Assembly (NCBI RefSeq): GCF_010093385.1
Contig: NZ_PDWV01000018.1
Coordinates: forward strand, 1-64,000
Reading direction: 5' to 3'
Source: Pseudoxanthomonas mexicana
GTDB lineage: Bacteria; Pseudomonadota; Gammaproteobacteria; Xanthomonadales; Xanthomonadaceae
DNA length: 64,000 bases
Shown here: piece after piece, positions 31,800 to 40,582 of the stretch
Position numbering within the stretch: the stretch's first letter is position 1
How the letters are laid out: each line of letters opens with the position of its first letter
Position numbers and translations under genes: made by a program
The notes under the pieces: model-generated
What the model was told of the DNA's origin: nothing
The model's database searches: none
The model's input: only the letters and a program-made list of their open reading frames with translations

Positions 31800-33041
31800 A
31801 TGTCGAACAAGAAGACCTCGTACCCGAAGCAGGACATCCGCGTACTGTTGCTGGAGGGGGTCAGCCGGACTGCGGTGGAGACTTTCCGGGCGGCGGGCTA
31901 CACGCAGATCGAGTTCCACGAAAAGTCCCTGCCGGAAGACGAACTGAAGCGCCGCATCGCCGAGGCGCACATCGTCGGCATCCGCTCGCGCACGCATCTG
32001 ACCGACGACGTGCTGGCGCAGGCGCGCCGGCTGATCGCAGTGGGCTGCTTCTGCATCGGCACCAACCAGGTGGACCTGGACGCCGCGGAGCTGGCCGGCA
32101 TTCCGGTCTTCAACGCACCCTACTCCAACACCCGCAGCGTGGCCGAGCTGGTGATCGCCCAGGCCATCATGCTGATGCGCGGGATTCCGCAGAAGAACGC
32201 CGAGTGCCACCGCGGCGGCTGGAGCAAGTCGGCCGCGGGCAGCCACGAGGTGCGCGGCAAGACGCTGGGCATCATCGGCTACGGCCACATCGGCACGCAG
32301 GTCGGCGTGCTGGCCGAGGCGCTGGGCATGCACGTGCTGTTCCACGACATCGAGACCAAGCTCTCGCTGGGCAACGCGCGCCCGGCCATCGGCCTGGACG
32401 ACCTGCTGGCGCAAAGCGACGTGGTGACCTTGCACGTGCCGGAAACGCCGGCCACCCAGGGCATGTTCGGTGCGGCGCAGATCGCCGGCATGAAGCGCGG
32501 CGCGCACCTGATCAACGCCTCGCGCGGCACGGTGGTCGACATCGACGCGCTGGCCGATGCGCTGAAGTCGGGCCAGGTGGGCGGAGCGGCGGTGGACGTG
32601 TTCCCGGTCGAGCCCAAGGGCAATGCCGAATCGTTCGAATCGCCGCTGCGCGGGCTGGACAACGTCATCCTCACGCCCCACGTCGGCGGCTCTACCCTGG
32701 AAGCGCAGGACACCATCGGCATCGAGGTGGCGGCCAAGCTGGTGCGCTACAGCGACAACGGCAGCACGCTGTCGGCGGTGAACTTCCCCGAGGTCACCCT
32801 GCCCGGCCACGACGGCAGCCGTCGCATCCTGCACATCCACCGCAACGGGCCGGGCGTGCTGTCGCAGATCAACGACATCTTCCGCGACCGCGGCATCAAC
32901 ATCGACGGCCAGTTCCTGCGTACCGATCCCAAGGTCGGCTATGTGGTCATCGACGTCACCGCCGACGAGGAACAGACCACCAGCCTGCGCGAGGCGATGG
33001 CGGCCATCGACGGTACGTTGCGGGTACGCGTGCTGTACTGA
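31800..33041 (+). CDS. serA: D-3-phosphoglycerate dehydrogenase
   Basis: A 413-residue D-isomer-specific 2-hydroxyacid dehydrogenase. The NAD-binding segment is GKTLGIIGYGHIGTQVG; the catalytic set is Arg in NASRGTVVDIDAL, Glu in PVEPKGNAES and His in LTPHVGGSTLEAQ; a C-terminal ACT domain (ILHIHRNGPGVLSQINDIF ... INIDGQFLRTDPKVGYVVID) gives feedback control by serine. It catalyses the first step of serine synthesis. The short E. coli-like form (about 410 residues) uses 2-oxoglutarate as hydride acceptor in some bacteria, which fits the divergent hydroxyglutarate-type dehydrogenase. Confidence 0.96.
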   Translation: MSNKKTSYPKQDIRVLLLEGVSRTAVETFRAAGYTQIEFHEKSLPEDELKRRIAEAHIVGIRSRTHLTDDVLAQARRLIAVGCFCIGTNQVDLDAAELAGIPVFNAPYSNTRSVAELVIAQAIMLMRGIPQKNAECHRGGWSKSAAGSHEVRGKTLGIIGYGHIGTQVGVLAEALGMHVLFHDIETKLSLGNARPAIGLDDLLAQSDVVTLHVPETPATQGMFGAAQIAGMKRGAHLINASRGTVVDIDALADALKSGQVGGAAVDVFPVEPKGNAESFESPLRGLDNVILTPHVGGSTLEAQDTIGIEVAAKLVRYSDNGSTLSAVNFPEVTLPGHDGSRRILHIHRNGPGVLSQINDIFRDRGINIDGQFLRTDPKVGYVVIDVTADEEQTTSLREAMAAIDGTLRVRVLY

Positions 33042-33098
33042 GCAGGAAGCATTGGCGTGGCAAGGCTGGCGCTCCTGAGTTTCGTCGCGCAGGCGACT

Positions 33099-33172
33099 GT
33101 AGGAGCGGGCCATGCCCGCGATGCTTTTCCACATCCGCCTGCAGCAGCATCGCGCCCATGGGGCGCTCCTAC
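33099..33172. repeat. GTAG-headed inverted REP pair supplying a stop codon
   Basis: GTAGGAGCGGGCCATGCCCG (left) faces CGCGCCCATGGGGCGCTCCTAC (right). The TAG of the right head, read on the minus strand, is the stop codon of the NUDIX gene at 33169. The doublet is a near twin of the one inside icmF (4581-4655). Confidence 0.8.
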
Positions 33173-33738
33173 AGAGCGGCATCCTCGCCCGCGAGGGCCT
33201 GCATCGCCAGCCACTTGCGGGCCATGCGGCTGATCGACACGTCGGCATCGCCCGCGAGCGCTGCGATGTCGCGCCAGGCCAGGTCCAGCGACTCCTCGCT
33301 GACCACGTAGGCCTCGCTGCCGCCTGCGCGCACCACGTAGCGCACGTCGTAGTGCCAGGGGCCGGGACCGCCCTTGCGCTCGGGAATCCAGTGGCGGTCC
33401 AGATCGAAGATGTCGCCCTCCACCGCCAGGTCGGACAGGCCCGACTCCTCCTCGGCTTCCTTCAGTGCGACACGGGCCATGTCGGTATCGCCATCGGCGT
33501 GCCCGCCCAGTTGCAGCCAGCGGTCCAGCTTGCGGTGATGGGTCATGAGGATGCGCCGGCCATCACCGCTGACCAGCCACGCGCCGCCGGTCAGAGGGCC
33601 TTCCAGCCGCTCGCGGACGAACGGGTTGGCCGGCCCGTCCAGCAGGGCCAGGAACTGGGCGATGACCGCTTCTTCGTCGGGCCAGCGGCGGCCGTAATCG
33701 GCCAGGTGTTCTCGTAGCGAAGCATAAGCGGCTGACAC
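33169..33738 (-). CDS. NUDIX hydrolase
   Basis: A 189-residue protein with a NUDIX box GGHADGDTDMARVALKEAEE-ESGL (Glu pair intact; the first acidic position is Asp). Other parts: AWLVSGDGRRILMTHHRKLD (first strand pair) and WHYDVRYVVRA. It would hydrolyse a nucleoside diphosphate linked to another moiety; the substrate is unknown. A GTG at 33738 with an AAGGAAAAG site is the preferred start; an ATG at 33792 would add 18 Arg-rich residues. Its stop codon is the TAG of a REP head, so the repeat fixed the C-terminus (GEDAAL). Confidence 0.88.
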   Translation of the reverse strand: MSAAYASLREHLADYGRRWPDEEAVIAQFLALLDGPANPFVRERLEGPLTGGAWLVSGDGRRILMTHHRKLDRWLQLGGHADGDTDMARVALKEAEEESGLSDLAVEGDIFDLDRHWIPERKGGPGPWHYDVRYVVRAGGSEAYVVSEESLDLAWRDIAALAGDADVSISRMARKWLAMQALAGEDAAL

Positions 33739-33924
33739 GACGTGCTTTTCCTTTCCGCGATGGCGAAGACGGCGCCGATTATCGCCGGCCATGCTGCACC
33801 TGCGCTTGTGATCCCCCGCCCGCTTTGGCAAGGTACGGCCTTCCGTGGGGACCGTCCCCATGACCGTTGTCACCGCCCGGTGGGCCTGTCCATCGGCACT
33901 CAGTCATCTCAGGGGACGCTGCGA

Positions 33925-35415
33925 ATGCTCAAAGCTCTGTTCAGGGTCAAGCCGGTCGCGCCGGCAGGCCACGTCGATGCCGGTGAACCCTTCGAAGGCA
34001 GCCTGGACGGCGAAGCCACCCTGAAACGGACGCTGACGGCCAAGCACCTGGTCATGCTGGGCGTGGGTGCGGTGATCGGCGCGGGCATCTTCGTGCTGAC
34101 CGGCCAGGCCGCCGCCAACCATGCCGGCCCCGCGATCATGCTGAGCTTCGTGCTGGCCGGCTTCGCCTGCGCCATGGCGGGCCTGTGCTACGCCGAATTC
34201 GCTTCGATGATGCCGGTGTCCGGCAGCGCGTACTCCTATTCCTACGCGACCCTGGGCGAAGCCGTGGCGTGGTTCATCGGCTGGTGCCTGGTACTGGAAT
34301 ACCTGTTCGCCTCGTCCACCGTCGCGGTGGGCTGGTCGGGCTACCTGGTGAGCTTCCTGACTTCCACGCTGGGCGTACCCTTCCCCGAGCAACTGGCCAC
34401 CGCGCCCATCACCTGGGCCGACGGCGGGTTCGTCGCCACCAACGGCATCATCAACCTGCCCGCGGTGCTGATCGTCGCGGCGGTCAGCGGCTTGTGCTAT
34501 GTCGGCATCACCCAGTCGGCCTTCGTCAACGCGATCATCGTGGCGATCAAGGTGCTCGTCATCGCGGCGTTCCTGGGCTTCGGCGTGCAGTACGTGGACC
34601 CGGCCAACTGGACGCCCTTCATCCCGGAGAACACCGGTCCCGGACAGTTCGGTATGGACGGCGTGTTCCGCGCAGCGACCATCGTGTTCTTCGCCTACAT
34701 CGGCTTCGACGCGGTCTCCACCGCGGCCGGCGAAGCGAAGAATCCGCAGCGCGACATGCCCAAGGGCATCCTGGGTTCGCTGGCCATCTGCACCGTCATC
34801 TACATCGCCGTCTGCGCGGTGCTGACCGGCATGACCCACTACAGCCTGCTGGGCACCGCCAAGCCGGTGGCCACCGCGCTGGAAGAGGTCCTGAAGGCCG
34901 ATCCCGGCGCCAGCGTCGGCTGGCTGAAGACGGCGGTGGAGATCGGCGCGATCGCCGGCCTGTCGTCGGTGATCCTGGTGATGCTGATGGCGCAGCCGCG
35001 CATCTTCTATTCGATGTCCCGCGACGGGCTGCTGCCGCGCCTGTTCGGCAAGGTGCACCCGAAGTTCCATACGCCCTACGTCGGTACGATCATCGTCGGC
35101 GTGCTGGCCTGCCTGCTGGCCGGTTTCATGCCGCTCAGCGTGCTGGGCGAGCTGGTCTCGATGGGTACGTTGCTGGCCTTCGCCACCGTGTGTCTCGGCG
35201 TGCTGGTACTGCGCTTCACCCGCCCCGACCTCGCCCGCCCGTTCCGCGTGCCCATGTTCTGGCTGATCTGCCCGCTGGGCGTGCTGGCCTGCCTGTTCCT
35301 GTTCATGCAGTCGTTCATGGAACACTGGCAGATCTTCGTGGGCTGGACGGTGCTGGGGCAGGTGATCTACTTCGCCTACGGCTTCCGGAACAGCAAACTC
35401 AGGCAGCGCGCCTGA
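33925..35415 (+). CDS. APC-family amino acid permease, copy 1
   Basis: A 496-residue membrane protein with about 12 TM segments and APC signatures: MLGVGAVIGAGIFVLTGQAA in TM1, the YAEFASMMPVSGSAYSY stretch and FFAYIGFDAVSTAAGEAKNP. These match the cationic/neutral amino acid transporter (CAT/YfnA-like) group. The substrate cannot be assigned. It starts at ATG 33925. Its neighbour at 35491 is a close paralogue in the same orientation with a terminator between, so the pair is a tandem duplication with separate transcription ends. Confidence 0.9.
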   Translation: MLKALFRVKPVAPAGHVDAGEPFEGSLDGEATLKRTLTAKHLVMLGVGAVIGAGIFVLTGQAAANHAGPAIMLSFVLAGFACAMAGLCYAEFASMMPVSGSAYSYSYATLGEAVAWFIGWCLVLEYLFASSTVAVGWSGYLVSFLTSTLGVPFPEQLATAPITWADGGFVATNGIINLPAVLIVAAVSGLCYVGITQSAFVNAIIVAIKVLVIAAFLGFGVQYVDPANWTPFIPENTGPGQFGMDGVFRAATIVFFAYIGFDAVSTAAGEAKNPQRDMPKGILGSLAICTVIYIAVCAVLTGMTHYSLLGTAKPVATALEEVLKADPGASVGWLKTAVEIGAIAGLSSVILVMLMAQPRIFYSMSRDGLLPRLFGKVHPKFHTPYVGTIIVGVLACLLAGFMPLSVLGELVSMGTLLAFATVCLGVLVLRFTRPDLARPFRVPMFWLICPLGVLACLFLFMQSFMEHWQIFVGWTVLGQVIYFAYGFRNSKLRQRA

Positions 35416-35423
35416 TCGTCTTC

Positions 35424-35454
35424 AAGGCCGGCGGGCACACCGCCGGCCTTTTTG
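35424..35454 (+). terminator. Rho-independent terminator between the permease genes
   Basis: AAGGCCGGCGG and CCGCCGGCCTT form a long stem followed by TTTTT, 9 bases past the first permease stop. Confidence 0.92.
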
Positions 35455-35490
35455 GTTGTACTCCTCGATAACGTCCCGAGACCACGCACG

Positions 35491-36921
35491 ATGCTCCGAC
35501 AGCTCCTGGCCACCAAGCACCCCCACGCCGCCCATACCGAAGCCGAAGGGCTCAGCCTGCGCCGCACGCTCGGCCCGTGGGGCCTGACCGCGCTCGGCAT
35601 CGGCGCGGTGATCGGCGGCGGCATCTTCGTGATCACCGGCCAGGCCGCGGCCAACCACGCCGGCCCCGCCATCATGCTGTCGTTCGTGCTGGCCGCCATC
35701 TGCTGCACGTTCTGCGCGCTGGCCTATGCCGAATTCGCCGCGATGGTGCCGGTGTCCGGCAGCGCCTACACCTACACCTACGCGACGCTGGGCGAACTGA
35801 CCGCCTGGTTCATCGGCTGGATGCTCGTGCTGGAATACGGCGTATCGGCGCCCGCGGTCGCGGTCAGCTGGCCCGGCTCCTCCCTCAGCCTGCTCGAACA
35901 TTTCAACATCTACCTGCCGCAGGCCCTGGTTAGCGCGCCGCTAGACGCGCAACTGCGGCCGACCGGCGCCATCGCCAACGTCCCCGCCGCGGTGATCGTG
36001 CTGCTGCTGACCTGGCTGTGTTACGTGGGCATCCGCAAGTCGTCGGCCATGAACATGGCCATGGTGGTGCTGAAGACGGGGCTGATCGTGCTGGTGATCG
36101 TCGCCGGCTGGCAGTACGTCGATCCGGGCAACTGGCAGCCCTTCATTCCGGCCAATGAAGGCCCGGGCAAGTTCGGCTGGGACGGCGTGCTGCGTGGCGC
36201 GGCGATGGTGTTCTTCGCCTACATCGGGTTCGAGGCGGTGTCGGTGGCGGCCCAGGAATCGCATCGCCCGCAGAAGGACCTGCCCGTCGGCATGCTGGCG
36301 TCGCTGGCCATCTGCACCATCCTCTACATCGCCATGGCGGCGGTGATGACCGGCCTGGTGCCCTATACCGCGCTGGGCACGGCCGAACCGGTGGTCACCG
36401 CGGTGGCCGCCCATCCGGAACTGGGCTGGCTGCGGGTGACGGTGGAGATCGGTGCGCTGATCGGCCTGTCGTCGGTGGTGCTGGTGATGATCATCGGCCA
36501 GCCGCGCATCTTCATGATCATGGGGCGCGACGGCCTGCTGCCGCCGGTGTTCACCAAGATCCATCCCGAATACCGCACGCCGCACATCAATACGGTCATC
36601 ACCGGCGTGGGCATCGCCCTGCTGGCGGCGCTGTTCCCGCTCGACATCCTGGGCGAACTGACCTCGATGGGCACCCTGATCGCGTTCGCCTCGGTCTGCG
36701 TGGGCGTGCTGGTGCTGCGCCGCACGCAGCCGGACCTGCCGCGTCCGTTCCGCATCCCCGCGGCCTGGCTGGTCTGCTCGCTGGGCGTGCTGAGCTGCAT
36801 GGCGCTGCTGTCGGCGATGACGGCGCACAACTGGATGCTGATGGGCGTCTGGACCGCGGTCGGCTTCCTGATCTATTTCCTGTACGGCTACCGCCACAGC
36901 CGGTTGCGCACGCCCCGCTGA
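35491..36921 (+). CDS. APC-family amino acid permease, copy 2
   Basis: A 476-residue paralogue of the previous gene with the same signatures (LGIGAVIGGGIFVITGQAA, AEFAAMVPVSGSAYTYTYAT, FFAYIGFEAVSVAAQESHRP, PRIFMIMGRDGLLPPVFTKI) and about 12 TM segments. The N-terminus is shorter and the linker between TM5 and TM6 differs, suggesting a different substrate. It starts at ATG 35491 and ends at its own terminator. Confidence 0.9.
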   Translation: MLRQLLATKHPHAAHTEAEGLSLRRTLGPWGLTALGIGAVIGGGIFVITGQAAANHAGPAIMLSFVLAAICCTFCALAYAEFAAMVPVSGSAYTYTYATLGELTAWFIGWMLVLEYGVSAPAVAVSWPGSSLSLLEHFNIYLPQALVSAPLDAQLRPTGAIANVPAAVIVLLLTWLCYVGIRKSSAMNMAMVVLKTGLIVLVIVAGWQYVDPGNWQPFIPANEGPGKFGWDGVLRGAAMVFFAYIGFEAVSVAAQESHRPQKDLPVGMLASLAICTILYIAMAAVMTGLVPYTALGTAEPVVTAVAAHPELGWLRVTVEIGALIGLSSVVLVMIIGQPRIFMIMGRDGLLPPVFTKIHPEYRTPHINTVITGVGIALLAALFPLDILGELTSMGTLIAFASVCVGVLVLRRTQPDLPRPFRIPAAWLVCSLGVLSCMALLSAMTAHNWMLMGVWTAVGFLIYFLYGYRHSRLRTPR

Positions 36922-36947
36922 GCGGTGCCGGCATCGGGGCAAAGAAG

Positions 36948-36973
36948 AAGGCGCGGTTTACCGCGCCTTTTTT
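36948..36973. terminator. Bidirectional terminator
   Basis: AAGGCGCGG, loop TTTA, CCGCGCCTTTTTT. It separates the plus-strand permease from the convergent HiPIP gene and has A and T tracts on both sides. Confidence 0.9.
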
Positions 36974-36994
36974 GCTTTCCGTGAACCGGACGTA

Positions 36995-37324
36995 TCAGGG
37001 CTTCTTGGCCCAGGCGCTGCACCAGCCCTTCGCGGCGACCGAGTTCTTCGGGAACAGCGTGCACGGGCCATAGGCCTGGCCCGCCGGCGCCTTGAAGAAG
37101 TTGCAGTTGGCGCAGTGATCACCCGCCTTGTGCTTGGGATGCTTCACGGTGGCGGCGTTCTCGCTGTAGGCCAGCGCCTTGGCGGTGGGGTTGTTGGCGT
37201 CCAGCTTGGGGAGGGCGGCAGGCGCAGCGGCCTCGGCACGCACCGCGTGCCAAGCCAGCGGGGCCACGGCGGCGGCGGTCAGGGTGGTGGTCAGGAAACG
37301 GCGGCGGGAGGCATCGTGGCTCAT
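36995..37324 (-). CDS. High-potential iron-sulfur protein (HiPIP), Tat-exported
   Basis: A 109-residue protein with a Tat signal ([22 protein letters not shown]). The mature part carries the HiPIP Cys pattern HCANCNFF, a Cys in YGPCTLFP and a Cys in GWCSAW, i.e. C-x2-C, then two single Cys, for one [4Fe-4S] cluster. HiPIPs are small periplasmic electron carriers feeding terminal oxidases or reaction centres. It is monocistronic here. It starts at the ATG at 37324. Confidence 0.92.
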   Translation of the reverse strand: MSHDASRRRFLTTTLTAAAVAPLAWHAVRAEAAAPAALPKLDANNPTAKALAYSENAATVKHPKHKAGDHCANCNFFKAPAGQAYGPCTLFPKNSVAAKGWCSAWAKKP

Positions 37325-37437
37325 ATGGCTGGGCACCTGCGGGAAGGAGGCTGCAGTGTCGCGCTTCCGGCCCGCCGACCGCATTGAGCAGGATCAATCG
37401 ATCGGGCCGCCAGACGGGTTCCGTTAGAATGCGCAGC

Positions 37438-38079
37438 ATGAACGCCCTGCCCTACGACGCCGACCAGCTGCGCGACCGCGCGCAGTCCATCATCTCCAAC
37501 GTGCGCGAACTGTCGCAGCTGGGCTGGACCCCGGCCACCAGCAGCAACTTCTCGCAGCGCCTGGACGAACGGCATGCGGCCATCACCGTCTCCGGCCGCG
37601 ACAAGGGCCGGCTGGTGGAGGCGGACATCATGGTGGTGGACTTCGAAGGCAAGGCCGTCGGCAGCGACCATCGCCCCTCGGCGGAAACCCTGCTGCACAC
37701 CCAGCTCTATCGGCGTTACCCCGAGATCGGCTGCGTGCTGCACACCCACTCGCTGGTGCAGACGGTGGCCTCGCGCCTGTTCGCCGGCACCGGCCACGTC
37801 CGGCTGGAGGGCTTCGAACTGCTGAAGGCCTTCCACGGCAACCACACCCACGAGATGGCCATCGATGTGCCGGTGTTCGCCAACACCCAGGACATGCCGA
37901 CCCTGGCCGCGCAGGTTGACGCGCTGCTGGACCGGCAGCCGCTGTGGGGCTACCTGATCGACGGCCACGGCCTGTACGCATGGGGGCGCACCATGGCCGG
38001 GGCGCGCCGGCATCTGGAAGCCTTCGAATTCCTGTTCGCGGCCGAACTGGAATTGCGCAAGCTCGGCTGCCGCGGCTGA
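37438..38079 (+). CDS. mtnB: Methylthioribulose-1-phosphate dehydratase
   Basis: A 213-residue class II aldolase-like enzyme: [51 protein letters not shown] (zinc His pair LHTHS), [10 protein letters not shown] and [12 protein letters not shown]. It dehydrates methylthioribulose-1-phosphate in methionine salvage. It is followed by mtnD and mtnC in the same direction, with MtnD and MtnC catalysing the next steps. A 17-base perfect palindrome overlaps its stop codon. Confidence 0.93.
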   Translation: MNALPYDADQLRDRAQSIISNVRELSQLGWTPATSSNFSQRLDERHAAITVSGRDKGRLVEADIMVVDFEGKAVGSDHRPSAETLLHTQLYRRYPEIGCVLHTHSLVQTVASRLFAGTGHVRLEGFELLKAFHGNHTHEMAIDVPVFANTQDMPTLAAQVDALLDRQPLWGYLIDGHGLYAWGRTMAGARRHLEAFEFLFAAELELRKLGCRG

Positions 38080-38094
38080 TAACCGCCGGTTATC
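38078..38094. repeat. 17-base palindrome after mtnB
   Basis: GATAACCGCCGGTTATC: 7-base perfect arms around GCC. It lies in the short gap between mtnB and mtnD. It could be a hairpin for processing or an operator; no evidence for either. Confidence 0.4.
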
Positions 38095-38173
38095 CCCGCG
38101 TTACCTTTCCGCCACAGGGCGTCCGGGCCGGGTTTGCTACCCTAGCGTTCCCCCGCCGCCTCACGCCATTGCC

Positions 38174-38734
38174 ATGAGCCGCCTGCGCATCTTCAAGGAA
38201 TCCGACCCGGCCACCCCGGAGTTCGCCAGCTACGACCCCGATTTCATCGCCACCGAGCTGAAGAAGATCGGCGTGACCTTCGAACGCTGGAAGGCGAACA
38301 AGCCGATCGAGCCCGGCGCCTCGCCGGAAGAAGTGATGGACGCCTATCGCGCCGACATCGACCGTCTGGTGGCCGAGCGCGGCTTCAAGACCGTCGATGT
38401 GGTCAGCATCGCGCCGGACAACCCGCAGCGCGAGGCGATGCGCGCCAAGTTCCTCGACGAGCACTACCACAAGGAAGACGAGGTGCGCTTCTTCGTGGCG
38501 GGGTCGGGCCTGTTCACGCTGCACGTGGACGGCAAGGTCTACGAGATCGAGTGCGTGCAGGACGACCTGATCGCCGTGCCGGACGGCGCGCTGCACTGGT
38601 TCGACATGGGCCCGGAGCCCCGCTTCGTCGCCATCCGCTTCTTCACCGAGCCGGATGGCTGGGTGGGCCACTTCACCGGCACCACCATCGCCCAGCAGTT
38701 CCCGCGCTACGACGGTCTGACCGACGGGCATTGA
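38174..38734 (+). CDS. mtnD: Acireductone dioxygenase
   Basis: A 186-residue cupin. The metal ligands fit the ARD pattern [12 protein letters not shown] (His, His, Glu) and a later His in GALHWFDMG. It oxidises the acireductone formed by MtnC to 4-methylthio-2-oxobutanoate (Fe form) or to an off-pathway product (Ni form). It lies 94 bases downstream of mtnB on the same strand. Confidence 0.94.
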   Translation: MSRLRIFKESDPATPEFASYDPDFIATELKKIGVTFERWKANKPIEPGASPEEVMDAYRADIDRLVAERGFKTVDVVSIAPDNPQREAMRAKFLDEHYHKEDEVRFFVAGSGLFTLHVDGKVYEIECVQDDLIAVPDGALHWFDMGPEPRFVAIRFFTEPDGWVGHFTGTTIAQQFPRYDGLTDGH

Positions 38735-38786
38735 TCGATCCTGCCGGCCCGGGGCCTGCCCGGCGGCACGCCCCTATCCAGAACAA

Positions 38787-38812
38787 GAGCAGCGGAGCGC
38801 GCTCCGCTCTAC
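38787..38812. repeat. Single GTAG-headed REP
   Basis: On the minus strand this reads GTAGAGCGGAGCGCGCTCCG and ends in GCTGCTC. AGCGGAGCGCGCTCCGCT is a perfect palindrome. It abuts the mtnC start and the intergenic gap to mtnD is mostly occupied by it. Confidence 0.6.
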
Positions 38813-38831
38813 AGTGACCGTGAACATCGCC

Positions 38832-39533
38832 ATGCCCGTTTCCGCCATCCTGACCGACATCGAAGGCACCACCAGCAGCATCTCGTTCGTGAAGGACGTG
38901 CTGTTCCCGTACGCACGGCGCGCCCTGCCCGGCTTCGTGCGCGACCACCGCGACGACCCGGACGTCCGCCGCTGGCTGGACGTGGTGGCCACCGAGCACG
39001 GCAGCATCTGCAGCGACGACGTCATCGTGGAGACGCTGCAGGGCTGGATCGACCAGGACCGCAAGCACACGGCGCTGAAGGCGCTGCAGGGCATGATCTG
39101 GCAGGCGGGCTACCGCGATGCCGACTTCACCGCCCACATCTATCCCGACGCGGCGCCCGCGCTGCGCGACTGGCACGCGCGCGGCTATCCGCTGTACGTG
39201 TACTCGTCCGGCTCGGTGCCGGCGCAGAAGCTGTTCTTCGGCCATAGCGACGCCGGCGACCTGACGCCGCTGTTTTCCGACTGGTTCGACACCGAAGTCG
39301 GCGGCAAGCGCGAAGCCGACAGCTACCGCGTGATCGCCGGCCGCATCGGCGTGCCGGCCAATGCCATCCTGTTCCTGTCCGATGTGGTGGAAGAGCTGGA
39401 TGCCGCGCGCGAAGCCGGCCTGCAGACGCGCCTGATCGACCGCCTGGACGACTACCCTCAGCCCCGCGAGGGCGAGGCCGCGCACGGGCATGTGCGCGTG
39501 GCGTCGTTCGCCGACATCGCGCTGCCCGACTGA
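38832..39533 (+). CDS. mtnC: Enolase-phosphatase (acireductone synthase)
   Basis: A 233-residue HAD-superfamily enzyme: [25 protein letters not shown] (DxE motif, typical of MtnC), [15 protein letters not shown] (motif II Ser), and [16 protein letters not shown] (motif IV). It enolises and dephosphorylates 2,3-diketo-5-methylthiopentyl-1-phosphate. I chose the ATG at 38832; a GTG at 38814 would add six residues, but it lies at the edge of the REP and both lack a good ribosome-binding site. mtnA is not in the window. Confidence 0.92.
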   Translation: MPVSAILTDIEGTTSSISFVKDVLFPYARRALPGFVRDHRDDPDVRRWLDVVATEHGSICSDDVIVETLQGWIDQDRKHTALKALQGMIWQAGYRDADFTAHIYPDAAPALRDWHARGYPLYVYSSGSVPAQKLFFGHSDAGDLTPLFSDWFDTEVGGKREADSYRVIAGRIGVPANAILFLSDVVEELDAAREAGLQTRLIDRLDDYPQPREGEAAHGHVRVASFADIALPD

Positions 39534-39542
39534 ATCCGAACC

Positions 39543-40415
39543 ATGGCGTCGCAACGCACGGCTACGCTGACGGGGCTGGCCGCCATCCTGCTGTGGGCTT
39601 CGCTGGCGGTACTGACGACCGCGACCGGCAACCTGCCCCCGTTTCAGGTGCTTGCGGTCAGTTTCGGCATCGCGGCGCTGCTGGGGCTGGCGCGCGCGGC
39701 ACTGCGCGGCGCCGCGGGCTGGCGCGAGCTGCGCCAACCCGGCGCGGCGCTGGCGCTGTCCACGCTGGCGTTGTTCGGCTACCACGCGCTCTACTTCATC
39801 GCGCTCAAACGCGCGCCGGCGGTGGAGGCGAGCCTGCTCAATTACCTGTGGCCGCTGCTGATCGTGGTCTTCGTCGGCCTGGTCGGCGGAGTAACGGTGC
39901 GTGCCGGGCAGTGGGCAGGCACGCTGCTCGGCCTGGTGGCCGCGGCGCTGCTGGTGACCCGCGGGCATGGCCTGCAGGTAGCCCGTGCGCACGTGCCGGG
40001 CTACCTCGCCGCACTGGGTGCCGCGGTGATCTGGGCCGCGTATTCCGTGTTCAACCGCCGCTTCGCCGAGGTCCCCTCCGCCGCCATCACCGTGGCCTGC
40101 GCGGGCGTCTCGGTCCTGGGCGCTGCGGTCCATCTGCTGTTCGAAGGCACGGTCGCGCCCGATGCCACCCAATGGCTGGTTCTCGCCGTGATGGGCGCCG
40201 GCCCCGTAGGCGCCGCGTTCTGGCTCTGGGACCACGGCACCAAGCGCGGCGACATCGCCCTGCTGGGCAGCCTCTCCTATCTCGCGCCCTTGCTGTCGAC
40301 GTTGCTGTTGGTCATCTCGGGTCGCGCGGAGCCGCACGGGATCCAGGCCGTCGCGATCGCGATGCTGTTGGCCGGCGCGTGGCTCAGTGTGCGATCCAGC
40401 CGCGCCGCCCGTTGA
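39543..40415 (+). CDS. EamA-family (YddG-like) amino acid exporter
   Basis: A 290-residue DMT-superfamily protein with about ten TM segments. The two EamA halves are readable: AAILLWASLAVLTTATGNLPPF, YHALYFIALKRAPAVEASLLNY, LGAAVIWAAYSVFNRRFAEV and GDIALLGSLSYLAPLLSTLL. The pattern TGNLPPFQVLAVSFGIAALL resembles the YddG aromatic-amino-acid exporter group. The substrate is inferred. It lies 9 bases downstream of mtnC, so co-transcription is possible. Confidence 0.85.
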   Translation: MASQRTATLTGLAAILLWASLAVLTTATGNLPPFQVLAVSFGIAALLGLARAALRGAAGWRELRQPGAALALSTLALFGYHALYFIALKRAPAVEASLLNYLWPLLIVVFVGLVGGVTVRAGQWAGTLLGLVAAALLVTRGHGLQVARAHVPGYLAALGAAVIWAAYSVFNRRFAEVPSAAITVACAGVSVLGAAVHLLFEGTVAPDATQWLVLAVMGAGPVGAAFWLWDHGTKRGDIALLGSLSYLAPLLSTLLLVISGRAEPHGIQAVAIAMLLAGAWLSVRSSRAAR

Positions 40416-40550
40416 TATCTATTCGAGAGCGATTCGCGTTTCTACACGCATCGTGCGGATTGCCTAGACTGCGCGCCACGTCGCCCGCCCGCCTTCGCCA
40501 GCCAGCCACGTCAACCTCGCCCGCCAGCCTTCGCTCGCCTGCCAGGTTCC

Positions 40551-40582
40551 AGGACGCCTCCTTCGGGAGGCGTTTCCTTTTC
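40551..40582 (+). terminator. Rho-independent terminator
   Basis: GACGCCTCC, loop TTCG, GGAGGCGTTTCCTTTT. It lies between the convergent exporter and YdeI-like genes. On the minus side it overlaps the final bases of the downstream gene. Confidence 0.75.

Noticed and set aside
37325-37437. Possible SAM/SAH riboswitch before mtnB
   Set aside because: The 113-base gap has no convincing multi-helix pattern.
38814-38831. GTG start of mtnC at the edge of the REP
   Set aside because: It would add six residues with no ribosome-binding site; the ATG at 38832 starts directly before the conserved [10 protein letters not shown]. Kept as an alternative only.
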